Below, piece by piece: positions 45,866 through 55,287 of a stretch of 64,000 nucleotides of DNA; the stretch's first letter is position 1; each line of letters begins with the position of its first letter. The DNA lies in contig OX465600.1 in NCBI GenBank assembly GCA_950022295.1, positions 23,411,282 through 23,475,281 of the forward strand, given 5' to 3'. The notes under the pieces were generated by a model, which was not told the DNA's origin, did no database searches, and saw only the letters and a program-made list of their open reading frames with translations. Position numbers and translations under genes: made by a program. Source of the DNA: Bromus sterilis (lineage: Eukaryota; Streptophyta; Magnoliopsida; Poales; Poaceae).

Positions 45866-46084
45866 GGCGCCCGCGGGCGGCGAGGAGAGCGAGAGCAAAG
45901 GAGAAGAGTTACCGCGGAGGCGGCGGAGCGCGCGGGTCCGTGACCGGAGCGGATCTGAAGCGCAAAGGTGGGTCGCAAGAGCGGCAGGGAGCTTCGAGCT
46001 GGAGAGACAATGGTGCAGAGGAGCGAGAGCTGGAGGTTGAAGATGGCGTTTGAGAGAAGGAGGAGGCGAAGGCCCTCCCCTGTG

Positions 46085-46094
46085 GCTTATATGG
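46085..46094 (-). promoter_or_regulatory. Possible TATA box of the TAT antisense gene
   Basis: On the minus strand the sequence reads CCCATATAAG, about 220 bases upstream of the antisense ATG at 45865. The region between is C- and T-rich on that strand, as in many grass 5' untranslated regions. Confidence 0.5.
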
Positions 46095-46529
46095 GCGGCG
46101 GGGGAGGGGAGTGGGATGCAGTTGCGGCTGTGTGGCTCGGTGTGGCCTAGGGCACAAGAAGGGCAACCAGCAAACCAGCGCAAAGAATCCTGGCGCAAAA
46201 GGCGAGGCGTGCAACGTGGGGGTCAAGACCTGCAGTTATGTCAAGTCGCGCGTGGGTTGTGGGTCCCGGCTCATTGATCACATCCCGGAAGAATCGGAGG
46301 TAACCATTGGAGTGAAATCGGCAAAAGATGTCTTCCTCGAGAAAGTGAAGACACGAGTTGGGAATGAACCAAATCCAATCGGACGAAAATTTAGCTAGCC
46401 AAGTGTGATCTCCGAGTCGGTCGACGAACTCGGAATGACGCACTCGATGAGGCCATAGCAGTCGGAGGATGTCAAGAGAGATTAAAAACTGCAAAGGCCC
46501 CGCAGTCAAATGACCGTGGGACCTTTAAA

Positions 46530-46543
46530 GCTTTAGGGGCTAC
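46530..46543 (+). other. Polypurine tract region of TAT element
   Basis: The bases before the 3' LTR read gctttaggggctac. The purine core is short (aggggc) compared with other Gypsy elements, so the exact PPT is uncertain. Confidence 0.5.
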
Positions 46544-47550
46544 TGTCGGGGGATTGGTACCCGGGTAGGCTAACCCAAGCGGAAGCAACCTTCAAGACAA
46601 GGATGGACCGATTAGGGCTGCAGTTGGGCCGAGCTGGGCGGACGTACGGCCGATTGCTCCAAGGCAATCAGCCGTACCGAATGCCAGCAGTCGGCCCAGG
46701 CGCAATCGGTCCACCCTTCCTTCACCAAGATAATCATCCGGTTGGTCCGCAGCTGGGCCGAGACAGGCACTTGGAAGGCCGATTGCCCAGAGCAATCAAC
46801 CTTACCAAGAACTAACAGTCGGCCCAGGCGCAATCGGAACAACCTATTGCCCTTGGAGGAAGTTGACCCCGACACCAGTCGGGGGTATGATTACGAGGTC
46901 ATAAATGCCATATCCCGAGATATCTGGGTGGCAGGAAGGCCAAGTCATGTCGCGGATCTGGTGGAGATACGGTGTCGACCTCTCCGCCGATTCCGCGGAC
47001 AGGGCGACAAGACCTCACCTCCTAGCTCCACTGTTCATCCCTAGGCTCTATGGGTCTACAGCATGGGCCGCCGCTCGTAGGATCCGGGTCACCCGGAGAG
47101 GAGCAGTCGGTGGGCCCAGGCCGATTAGAGGATGACATCTGGGCCCATTCGGCAATGAAGTTACCGAAGTACCCTGGGCTCACACTATAAGAGCCAGGGT
47201 ACCCCTCCTGCGTGAGGGACGACTCATCCTAGACCACCATTATTCCCCTCAGTTCGTTCACTGCTTGTAGTTACTCCTCAGGGACGCAGGAGAGAGCCTT
47301 GCCCACGGCGGCGACACTCACCCTCCCCTGAGAAGATAGAGAAGCAGTTATTGTAGCCAGAGCATTGATATATAAGAGACAAGCAGGAGTAGGGGTGTTA
47401 TCTCTCCGGAGAGCCCCGAACCTGGGTACATCGTGGTGTCCTCCACCGTGTTTGTGCCCAACCCGATTCCGGCAACATCGACATTCTCTCCCTCGCGTCT
47501 TCCCCTCACTTTAGCCATCCCATGGCATCTGACGTTACATATCGACGACA
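46544..47550 (+). repeat. 3' LTR of TAT element
   Basis: The ends are the same as in the 5' LTR, with about ten substitutions and one single-base deletion (near 46591). TSD ccgtc follows. Confidence 0.95.
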
Positions 47551-48834
47551 CCGTCCACACTCCATAAGGTGGCCACTGAGCAGATAAAGGCTGGTGACTT
47601 CTCGAAATCAGAAAAGAATAAGGGACGGAGAAGAAAGAAGAGCACTTCGAGCAGCCAACCTTCGATGCTGATCCGGGCTCAGGACGGGCCACCAAGACCC
47701 AAGGATCTCTCGTTTGAAATCCATGTGGCGGGTAGGGCGATGCTACCTAATGACATGCTCGAGCTTGCAACTTCGGATATGCAGAGTGTGCATCACAGTG
47801 TTATGGCATTAGAGAAGATGCTTCTTCGAGAACAGAATCCCTCATACCTGATTTTCATGGCCAAGGTGCCACTCAACATGGGCTTCATCAACACTATCCC
47901 CGCGGATATGATAATCCTGCGGTTTTCGAAGATCTTCAATTTGTATCATCTCAAGCGGCTGGACCATAGCCTTATCCGTCTGTTCTCGCTCAGCCTTTCT
48001 ATGAGTATCAGAAGAGATAAGACCTCGAGCGTCGCGATATTGGACCCCTTCTACAAGCGTGAAAGCATCTTGATGGACGACGGGGATGCGACTCTCGCGG
48101 CGGGGTACATCAGAGACTTCATGCTAGAGAACGCCAGCAAGGATTCATTTCTCATGACCTACTCTCCCAAGTAAGTCATTCGCTCGCCGCCGTAGCATAT
48201 ATGCTTTCGTAGCTTTCCATTGTCCTCTTTCAACATTCCTTTTGGATTGTTTTAATTATGAAGTGAGGATCAAGACTGCGTGCTCATCTGCTTTTCACCG
48301 CAACACTTGCATGCTGTGTATTTAGACTCGGGAAGTGTGAAGAAGAAAGATTACAAGTATATCATGAGAGTTTTGGATGATGCTCTCGCCGGCTACAAAA
48401 AAGCCGGAGGCAAGATCGTGAAGCACAAGTTCAGGAAGAATCAGCCTGGCGTGAGCGTGTTCAACCACGTAACGCAGTTCCCGTGCGTCAAACAGTCGTC
48501 TGGCAGTGTGAGGGATGCGTACTACGCCCTCCATTACATGCGGGCGATTGTACAGGAACAACACAACCTTACGCTGCGAAGTCATCTCAAAGCGTGGGCC
48601 GAAAGGAAGGCGGAAATCACCGATGCAAATCTTAAGGAGGATTTCTTTCACATCCAAGCGCAGATGGCGACTATCATCCGTCATGAAGTACAAATGAAGG
48701 GGTCGATCTTCCACTCCAACATTGCACCATCCAATGAGGAGATAGAAGCCCGCCTAAAGGCCTTGCGTGACCCAAGGCCTTTCGTGACGAAAGAAAGATG
48801 CCGCCCATTCCCTGAGCTGAGTCAGAAAAAGTGA

Positions 48835-49391
48835 TCAATTTATGTAATATATGATAGTCGTTTTATGAATGTGTGCCCTAGCTACATGTAATTTGGATGT
48901 ACTCTTTGTGTAGTAGATGGTAGTGTCAAATACTCTGGGTGCTCTTTGTGCATAAAGGTCACTGCATATGCATTTTTATGCATATGTGCATGCTCCTGAC
49001 CATTGAGCGATTTGTTTTATGTTGTTGAACATAAGAATAGATGCTATATTGTGTTGTTGTTCTTTGCTATGAATTCATATGGATGTGGCCTCTAAATCTT
49101 TTTTTTGTGTAGGTTGAAGATCAAACAAGAGATGATGAAGAAAGTAAATTTCTGTTTTCAATAATTGTTGGGCTCATTGTAATATTTTGATGGATGTAAT
49201 CTTGTCAATCTTGTTAGCCTCTAAACCTTAGACAATGATGGATGTAATCTTGTAAATCTTTGTAATAAGAAATGTAATGTAATTCTTTTGTATCAATAAT
49301 TGTTGGGCTCATTGTAATATTATCTTTTAAATTTCTGTAATATGATAAAAGTATCTTTTAAATTTCTTTAATATGAAGAAAGTAAATTTCT
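48835..49391 (+). other. 3' flank of CACTA ORF2, AT-rich
   Basis: The region is non-coding and T-rich. Words such as taatatgataaaagtatct and ggatgtaatcttgtaaatctt recur several times between 49140 and 49420, so it is a small cluster of degenerate repeats. It may hold the poly(A) site of ORF2. Confidence 0.5.
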
Positions 49392-49538
49392 GTAATATGA
49401 TAAAAGTATCTGTAAATTTCTTGTAATTTTTCTAAACCTTAAGGTTTGCATTCTGAAATGCGCCACGCCTAAGAGCCTTACAAACCCCCAGATACTTTTA
49501 TCATATTACAAAAATTACAGATACTTTTATCATATTAC
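49392..49538. repeat. Perfect 24-bp inverted repeat enclosing the right subterminal unit
   Basis: The arm 49392-49415 (gtaatatgataaaagtatct followed by gtaa) is the exact reverse complement of 49515-49538. A second partial right arm lies at 49490-49509. The loop contains the lone atgcgccac unit at 49458. This looks like a partly inverted duplication at the right side of CACTA segment B. Confidence 0.85.
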
Positions 49539-50000
49539 AAAAACCCACTGCCGCCCCCAGCCCGACTACTCACGCCGGAGCAGCCGAGATCCGACGAAGG
49601 GGGAGCTCGCCCGCAGGGAAGGCCGGTGAGCGGCCAGATCTGACGTCGTCGGCGGCCAAGGCCACCACACCACGGCCAAGATCCACCGGCCGACCGACTG
49701 CCGCCCGCCTGGACCGCCGACACCACGCCTGCCCCTCTGCTCGCTGCAGAGCAGGGGGGCCTCGCCGAGGGCGGCCGCCTCAGATCCGACGCTCTCTCCG
49801 TGCCGGGCAGAGCAACAGAGGCCCCGTCGTCCCAGTCCTCGGCCCAGCGCCGACCTCGTGCGACGGCGAGGAGAAGAAAGGGGAAGGAGTCGCTCTGGCC
49901 GGGGCGGGGGGGGGGGGGGGGGGGGGAGTCGCCCCTGAGTCGCCCTAGAGGGGCGGCGCGGGGAGAGGGGGGAGTGGGGGAATTGACCTGAGATCTGAGA
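49539..50000 (+). other. GC-rich block with a 21-base G run
   Basis: Very GC-rich sequence with frames rich in Arg, Pro and Gly on both strands, none with a recognisable domain. A G homopolymer spans 49906-49926. Wording such as 'agatccgacg' and 'ggccaccacaccacggcc' resembles grass gene 5' ends or CACTA interior sequence. It may be a captured gene fragment or the outer part of segment B. Confidence 0.35.
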
Positions 50001-50022
50001 TGCTATCGAAACCCTCATGACA

Positions 50023-50073
50023 GATAAAGCTTTTGGACCTCATGGGTTTACGAAGGCCTTCTATCAGCGGTGT
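50023..50073 (+). pseudogene. Short LINE reverse transcriptase remnant
   Basis: Seventeen codons read DKAFGPHGFTKAFYQRC, close to the conserved 'GPDGF...FF...W' start of plant LINE reverse transcriptases. The frame stops at once afterwards. The fragment is too short for a family call. Confidence 0.45.
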
Positions 50074-50387
50074 TAGCCATATCAAGAGCTGTTGTGTTAG
50101 CATTCAGGCACGTGCAGCTCACTTGTTCTAGAACTACTATACGATACTTTTCATTACAAGCAGCCCAAGATCAAGGTTTCCATCTCCCTCCTTGGCGTTT
50201 TAAAATGAGAGACTAGTCCAACAAAGACTGGTACACTCTGTTTTTTTTTTCTAATTAACAAGCAATGAAGACTAGCAACTGCACGTTTATTTGACGATCA
50301 AAGAAGGTTCTCTGCGTGCGTGGGCATGGCGTGTTGTTTCGAACCGATGTCAGCGTCAAACTCGCTCGAGACGCGTGGTTTCTAGTA

Positions 50388-50510
50388 CTCCCTCCGATCT
50401 ATATTAATGGAATTAAGTTTATCTAGATACATATGTATCTAGTTTAAATATTTAACTAGATACATACGAATCTAGAAAAAGTTGAGTCCATTAATATGGA
50501 TCGGAGGTAA
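50388..50510. mobile_element. Stowaway-type MITE (Mariner), TA target site
   Basis: The element begins ctccctccgatctatattaa and ends ttaatatggatcggaggtaa, flanked by TA (50386-50387 and 50511-50512). The 'CTCCCTCCG' terminal repeat is the signature of Triticeae Stowaway MITEs. The interior is a long palindrome around gatacatatgtatct. The right terminal repeat has mutated at its last bases. Confidence 0.85.
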
Positions 50511-50574
50511 TATACTTTTTGTAAGTAGTTATTGTCTTTGATGTTGGTTGGGTAATGGTATTTTATTTTGGAAA

Positions 50575-51460
50575 AATCTTAACAACAGCGCCGCATGTGG
50601 GAGTTGCGGTGCGGCGGGCTTGCATACCAAATTGCATGTAAAGAGCTATATCATCATGCTGACATCATCGTATTAAATGCGTTTTTTGAATTTTCAAAAT
50701 GATTTATCTTACAAACCATTAATCTGATTTACATTCCGTTTTCACCGTTAAGTTTGTTTTCACGAGGGCTTCGAAACAAGATCCCATATTGATATGTTCC
50801 GATGATATTTTTCGTCACCGTCAGTTGCCAGATTTAGGTCATCCTAGTTATCACTTTTACTGTGAACTGTTGCCACAAATATTTGTACATAGTTACTGGA
50901 GAATAATTCCATACACTTAAGCTTATGATACAGCTATATAATATTAAATGACAACTTAAACTAATAAAATTGGCAAAAGCAATAAACCCTTATGTCAATT
51001 AGATGTAAAAAATACGACAACCGAATATAAGTAAACCGGTAACCAATCATTCAAGTACAACAAGTCATTATGATATTTGAATACAAATAACATGACAAGT
51101 ATGAGATCTTTTTTTAGGTGATTCTAAAGAGAAACACATACATATATCATAAAACAAGTTTTTCATTTATGTAATGTGTGCAGTGATTTGAAAACCTAGT
51201 TGGTATAATTTGGCAACTATATGGATAATTATCTGGAAAGTAAGGAAAATAAATGTGGCAAGTAGTGATGGATTTTTTTTTGTCAAAACATGTTGACATG
51301 GGATCTATTTTCGAAGATCTCGTCGCGAGAAAACTAGTGGTACGAACGGATCATCAATTGAGTTACCGGTTTGAAAGATAAAACATTTCAAAAAAATCAA
51401 AACACATAAACTAGCATATTTTTGCTACCTATTAGTACTAGTAGTACGTAGAGATGATTC
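50575..51460 (+). repeat. Unclassified repeat, copy A
   Basis: From about 50650 to 51455 the sequence aligns by eye with 61730-62625 (shared words include atcatgctgacatcatcgta, gatcccatattgatatgtt, gttgccacaaatatttgtac). Both copies have gccgc-rich short stretches at each edge that might be terminal repeats. There is no coding capacity. It could be a non-autonomous DNA transposon; the class is not established. Confidence 0.7.
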
Positions 51461-52008
51461 TGAACAGTCCCCGCACAACAAGAATTCCAATGCGACGCCG
51501 CTATAGAGTGCAATCCATTTCTTTTTTTACAAAACGAGTTTGTAGTTGATTTCAGATAAACCCGGTCCTACGCAGGAAGCGCATAATGCTTCTCATCAAC
51601 CACCGTCACGGCCATGCCGGCCAGCCACGCGGGAGTGAATTCTGATTTAAACCTGGAATTTATAGGTCCCGATGAAATTAAACCCTAACCTTTCAATCCC
51701 TGAACTTGGTACCTTGTACTCACAATCCTGGTCTAATCCTAACCATGAACCACTTTAGAACAAGAGCAATTTGCTACACCTCCAAAAAGATTATCCTACC
51801 AGATCGAACATCACTGACTAAATGGACCCATTTATCATATCCATGTTCTCCATAAATCCCTTTCGTCCTCCCCGCTTCATCTGCTCATGCTCCTTAATTC
51901 CTCTGCATCTCAACCATGACATCGCCTGCCCGGCGGCCGCGCTGGCCGGGGAGCCTGTCAGTGTACCTGGAGCTCTCGTGCGGGTCGACATGGGAGTGTG
52001 GAAAGAGG
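51461..52008 (+). other. Intergenic sequence, nothing recognised
   Basis: No frame with a domain, no LTR border and no terminal repeat was found. The part from 51930 to 52005 is GC-richer. Confidence 0.4.
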
Positions 52009-53440
52009 TGATAGGTTGAATATTGTTGTGTGTTTTGATGTATTGATTTGACCTTCACCTAGGGTATATATAAGAGTATAAGACAAGTAATACATGTTTA
52101 ACTCTAATTATCTCTAACTCAAACCTAATTATACTTCTAACATTCCCCCTCGGTTGTAGCGGGAGTGAAGCGAACGATTTGCGATTGAATTTGAAGTCTT
52201 GCGCTTCTGTCGTCTTCTCCGCTATGCCATCATCAACTGCGTCTCTAATAGCTGATGGGTCGGCACCTAGGGCGGTGACTGCGTCCCTTTCTGAGTTAAT
52301 TGCAAAAAACCACGACAATTCGGCATAGAATTGCAGAAAACACAGTTTTTCCTTTTTTCTGCGAAAACCACTAATTTTTTGACTAATCTTTTGCAAAAAC
52401 CACAAATCACGTATTTAGCTGGTTTTGATCACATTTCTGACAAATGAGACCTACCTATAAGCATAATATTTTACAAAATGATCCCTAAAGTTTTTTTTAA
52501 AGCAATTGGATCCTTTCCCTCTCCTAGCCGGAACCATGAGGGAGCATCCCTGCTGTTGTGCTGCCGCCGCCGCGGGGAGGCACGTCGACCGTCTCCGGCG
52601 AAAGGCGCCGCCGCCGCCCGCGACAGGCCGGCCTCTTCCTTGGTCTCCTCGTGCAGGCAGCCAAGGGGCAGTAGCTCCCTTGCCCCTGCTCCTCACGCGC
52701 TCGTGCAACAACTGATGATTGGATAGCAGCTTCTGGCGCTGATGGATGGATGGATGGTGGTAGCTCCTAGCGTGGGCGTGGCACGGCGGTGCACCAGAGC
52801 GCCCGACGGCGCAAGGGCGCTCGCGGGGCCTGGAAGCGCTGGAGCGCGCCCGACGACGCACGGGCATGCGCGGCGGCGCACGGACGGGAGCAGGCGGGCG
52901 CAACGGCGCAAGGACGGGCACGGCGCTGCGCATGGCGGCATTCCAGTGCACCGTCGCCCGATGGCGCACGGGCAGGCGCGGCGGGGCGCAGAGCGTGCTA
53001 GTCCAGCAGGATGAGCAGCCGCGGCCACATCTTGGTGGGAGGAAGAAGAGGACTTCGATTGCTTTTAATTTTGTTTTTTGAGGGGGTTTTCTCAAAAATA
53101 AAGTTGTGATTGTTCCACGTCATCCTTACAAGCGGGTCTCACTTGTCATAATTATACTTAAATGAAGCAAATCGGATGATATGTGGTATTTGCAAAAGAT
53201 TAGTTAAAAAATTAGTGGTTTTCGCAGAAAAAACAAAAAACTGTGTTTTTTGCAATACCATCCCGAATTGTCGTGGTTTGACGCAATTAACTCTCCCTTT
53301 CTAGTGCCTTCCCAGTCTTCTGCTCTATTCCCTCCCGCAGTCACAGCGAGAGTGTCGTGGACGCAAGTGACGAGACAGACGCTGTTGACTGGAGTAGTTG
53401 CCGATGAGTAGTTGTGCCGGTCTGTTATAACCATTGATCT
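52009..53440 (-). mobile_element. Short-LTR Copia-type fragment, minus strand, with nested MULE
   Basis: Bases 52009-52142 form a 134-bp LTR-like block with TG...CA ends (tgataggttgaat ... acttctaaca). Next to it, the minus strand has a polypurine tract (GAGGGGGAA, 52143-52151), so this is the 3' LTR of a minus-strand element. The internal part gives a partial frame (RDAVTALGADPSAIRDAV). The other LTR was not found. A Mutator-like element interrupts the internal region at 52293-53293. The right border near 53440 is approximate. Confidence 0.55.
52293..53293. mobile_element. Mutator-like element with 9-bp TSD and GC-rich interior
   Basis: Terminal inverted repeats start GAGTTAATTGC and stay similar for about 120 bases (shared words ccacgacaattcgg, ctgcgaaaaccactaatttt, taatcttttgcaaa). 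The nine bases on each side, 52284-52292 and 53294-53302, are both tccctttct. Long terminal repeats with a 9-bp TSD define Mutator-like elements. The interior (about 52500-53040) is GC-rich with repeated 'ggcgcacgggca' words and no transposase, so it is non-autonomous. It could be a Pack-MULE carrying a host gene fragment, but I recognise no domain. Confidence 0.88.
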
Positions 53441-53581
53441 ATTATTACCATTGCTTCACCACAACAACAACTGCTGCCTTTTTTTACGGTCGGCAGCCCG
53501 CGCCACGCCTCAAATCAACTCGCGAAGGTTGAACCTCGGGACGTCTTGATGACCTCCTCATTCGACTACTACCTCTACCAC

Positions 53582-53593
53582 CACTACAAGAAA
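53582..53593 (+). other. Isolated CACTA terminal motif (cactacaagaaa)
   Basis: The 12-mer equals the canonical start of Triticeae CACTA elements. I found no partner terminus or subterminal repeats nearby. It may be the end of a truncated element or chance. Confidence 0.35.
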
Positions 53594-53686
53594 TGAGGCG
53601 GCTCCTAGCATCCTCCGATGACTCCCGACATCCTACGACGATTAATTAAGTTTTTTGTGTGTTTCTAAGTACGGTGAAGTTTCGAC

Positions 53687-53833
53687 GAGCATCTCCCACT
53701 ATGTAACATTTAAATTTATGAATACGGTGTTCTAATATGGTGGATCTGTTCTGTCTCGTCTCATTTCCTTTTGCGGTGACCCACAAACTGAATATGCGGG
53801 TCGAAACAAATGAATAATCTGCTAGAGATGCTC
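53687..53833. mobile_element. Possible short MITE with 'gagcatctc' ends
   Basis: The ends gagcatctc (53687-53695) and gagatgctc (53825-53833) are exact inverted repeats of nine bases. The words 'gagcatctc' are common at MITE ends in grasses. No clear TSD was found. Confidence 0.35.
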
Positions 53834-53879
53834 TTAGGCCATTCAAAGATGGCATCACTGTCAGACCAGGCGTTACTTT

Positions 53880-54120
53880 TGTCTGTTACTTTTGCAAATT
53901 AATATCTGGGAGATATTTTGGATAACGATCTCAAGGTGGACTCCAAGTTATAGATGTAGCTAAATAGTGTTCTATATATGTTTGACGTAATACCTACATG
54001 ATTAGGACATTGAGCTCTCTTATGTCATAATTAGCATTGCATTGTGTTTATAATTATATCAATTTCCCAACTATAACATGAAAAAAATCCGGTTGTTTTC
54101 TAATATTTGTTTTGATTTTA
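53880..54120 (+). repeat. Degenerate Athila-like LTR fragment
   Basis: Words such as gatctcaaggtgga, tcaatttcccaactataa and gcattgcattgtg resemble the 3' half of the gag-protease element's LTR (near 20860-21000) in the same order. It is too diverged to delimit. Confidence 0.35.
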
Positions 54121-55287
54121 CTGTTCATATGGTGTAGATGAGCTCAGGTTCGGAATTGAATTATCGGTGTAGATTCGGTTCAACAGCTAGTGTATATGTA
54201 CTTGTGTCAGTCTGTAGCTCTCTTTTTTTCCCTCTGTAGTTTGTTGTATTCCCTATGTCTCTAGCTTGTACACCTTTCCCTCTAGTGAAATGAAAGCATC
54301 ATGCAGAACTGTGGAGATCTTTTCTTTAAAACTTCTTGAAGATGAATCAACATTGTTTTCTGGGTAGTATAAGCCCTGCATCTTACAGGATCAAGGGCCG
54401 AGAATGTAAAAATAGCTCCAGAAATGGTTAATGCGCCGACCAAAGCAAATAAAGCAAATACAGCATACAAATGTAGACACACTTGATAGGGATTGCAGCC
54501 AGCAAACCTATCAATCTCAGACGGCAGAACATGGAAGCAAACTTGATACTGAATCAATCATGGCAAAGTCACGGTGACTACTTATCCTTGGTGATGCCAC
54601 AATAGAAATACGTTGCCAGGTTAAAGCATAACACAGCAAACAACTAGCTAGTAAAAACTTTGAATGTCATCGGGGAAAAAAAACTTTAACGGAATCAGAT
54701 TGACGAATACTGAGGTGGTGCACCTCACCTTGGAGGACATCGCCCAGAGAGAGTTAGCTTATAGGCCTAGACTGTACCATACTCAAGAGAAACTTGCATG
54801 CGATGCATTAAGTCTCGGGGTTCTAGCATGCCCCAAACATATCATCTTGTATATATTTCTCTCCTTCAAAATGAAAAGGCAGGTTGCTAAAAAAAACTTT
54901 GAACGGCAGATCTTTGCAGCATTTATTCTGTGTGAGCTAATATTTGCTAAGGTTAGAAACACATACCTGACTGACAAATGCATTTCATAGGATATTGGGA
55001 GGACAAACCGCAGCACAGCCCACAGTGTCTTAAACACTAGTACAGGAAGCCTCAAACCTCATCAACTTCTTGAGAGGTACTACTATTCCTAGTGTTTCTG
55101 TTATCTAAAAAAAAACTACCTAGAAGCTTTAAACTAATCCTTCTGAACAATAGCTTCAGTTACAGACCTAGAAACAGCAGGTTTAAGCTAGTCCTTCTGA
55201 ACACTAACTCCAACTAAGAGCCCACAAACGTGTAGAGAGATCCACTGTATAGGTGTCGACGTCCTTCCTTCCTACACATTCTTCCAT
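54121..55287 (-). other. Intergenic region and 3' flank of FLN2
   Basis: The part next to the gene (about 54990-55287) is probably FLN2 3' untranslated sequence. It has a repeated word ccttctgaaca at 55140 and 55193. Farther left, a minus-strand frame at 54282-54557 has a hydrophobic stretch (VFALFALVGALTISGAIFTF) but no start context or homologue that I recognise, so it is not called a gene. No poly(A) signal was fixed. Confidence 0.4.

Larger units (their letters stand above)
32783..47550 (+). mobile_element. Complete TAT-clade Gypsy retrotransposon (14.8 kb), TSD ccgtc
   Basis: LTRs of 1008 and 1007 bp bracket PBS, gag-protease, pol with two RNase H domains, a long 3' region with an antisense gene, and a PPT. 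The five bases at 32778-32782 and 47551-47555 are both ccgtc. The second, archaeal-type RNase H between RT and integrase identifies the TAT (Retand/Grande/RIRE2) clade. By-eye LTR differences number about 10-11 plus one indel, about 1 percent, the lowest of the three full elements. It sits inside exon 3 of the CACTA ORF2. Confidence 0.94.
30355..48834 (+). pseudogene. CACTA ORF2 with Ulp1-like C terminus, four exons, interrupted
   Basis: The model is exon 1 30355-31310, exon 2 31394-32089, exon 3 32188-32782 resuming at 47556-48170 after the TAT insertion, and exon 4 48264-48834. Introns have GT...AG ends (gtaagtag...ctgcag, gtgacta...ttcgcag, gtaagtc...atgaag) and phases agree. The N-terminal part is acidic (EEEVPPGEEEYEEE), followed by a basic region (SKKRNRKPTK) and a helical region (WEELKEKDSLIDEA) like the ORF2 of other CACTA elements. 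The last part (HLHAVYLDSG ... KQSSGSVRDAYYALHYM) resembles the Ulp1/C48 cysteine protease fold, but the catalytic Cys seems replaced by Ala. Frameshifts near 30728 and 32443 add to the insertion damage. Exact role in transposition is unknown. Confidence 0.65.
28380..49560 (+). mobile_element. CACTA segment B with ORF2, interrupted by TAT element
   Basis: The segment is recognised by short inverted 'ggcgcat/atgcgcc' units near its left side (28422-28533) and one near its right side (49449-49466), which look like CACTA subterminal repeats, and by ORF2. I could not find a CACTA TIR at either edge, so borders are approximate. It may be the second half of segment A or an independent, TNP2-less element. 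The leader upstream of its ORF2 (30155-30240) shares words with the leader upstream of the TNP2 gene (4320-4415), for instance ggtcatgcc followed by aatttttcc, which argues for kinship. Confidence 0.6.

Noticed and set aside
53582..53593. Full CACTA element starting at cactacaagaaa
   Set aside because: No partner end, subterminal repeats or transposase follow. It is kept only as an isolated motif with low confidence.
54282..54557. Minus-strand frame with a hydrophobic segment
   Set aside because: It has no homologue that I recognise and no splice or start context. It may be 3' flanking sequence of FLN2.
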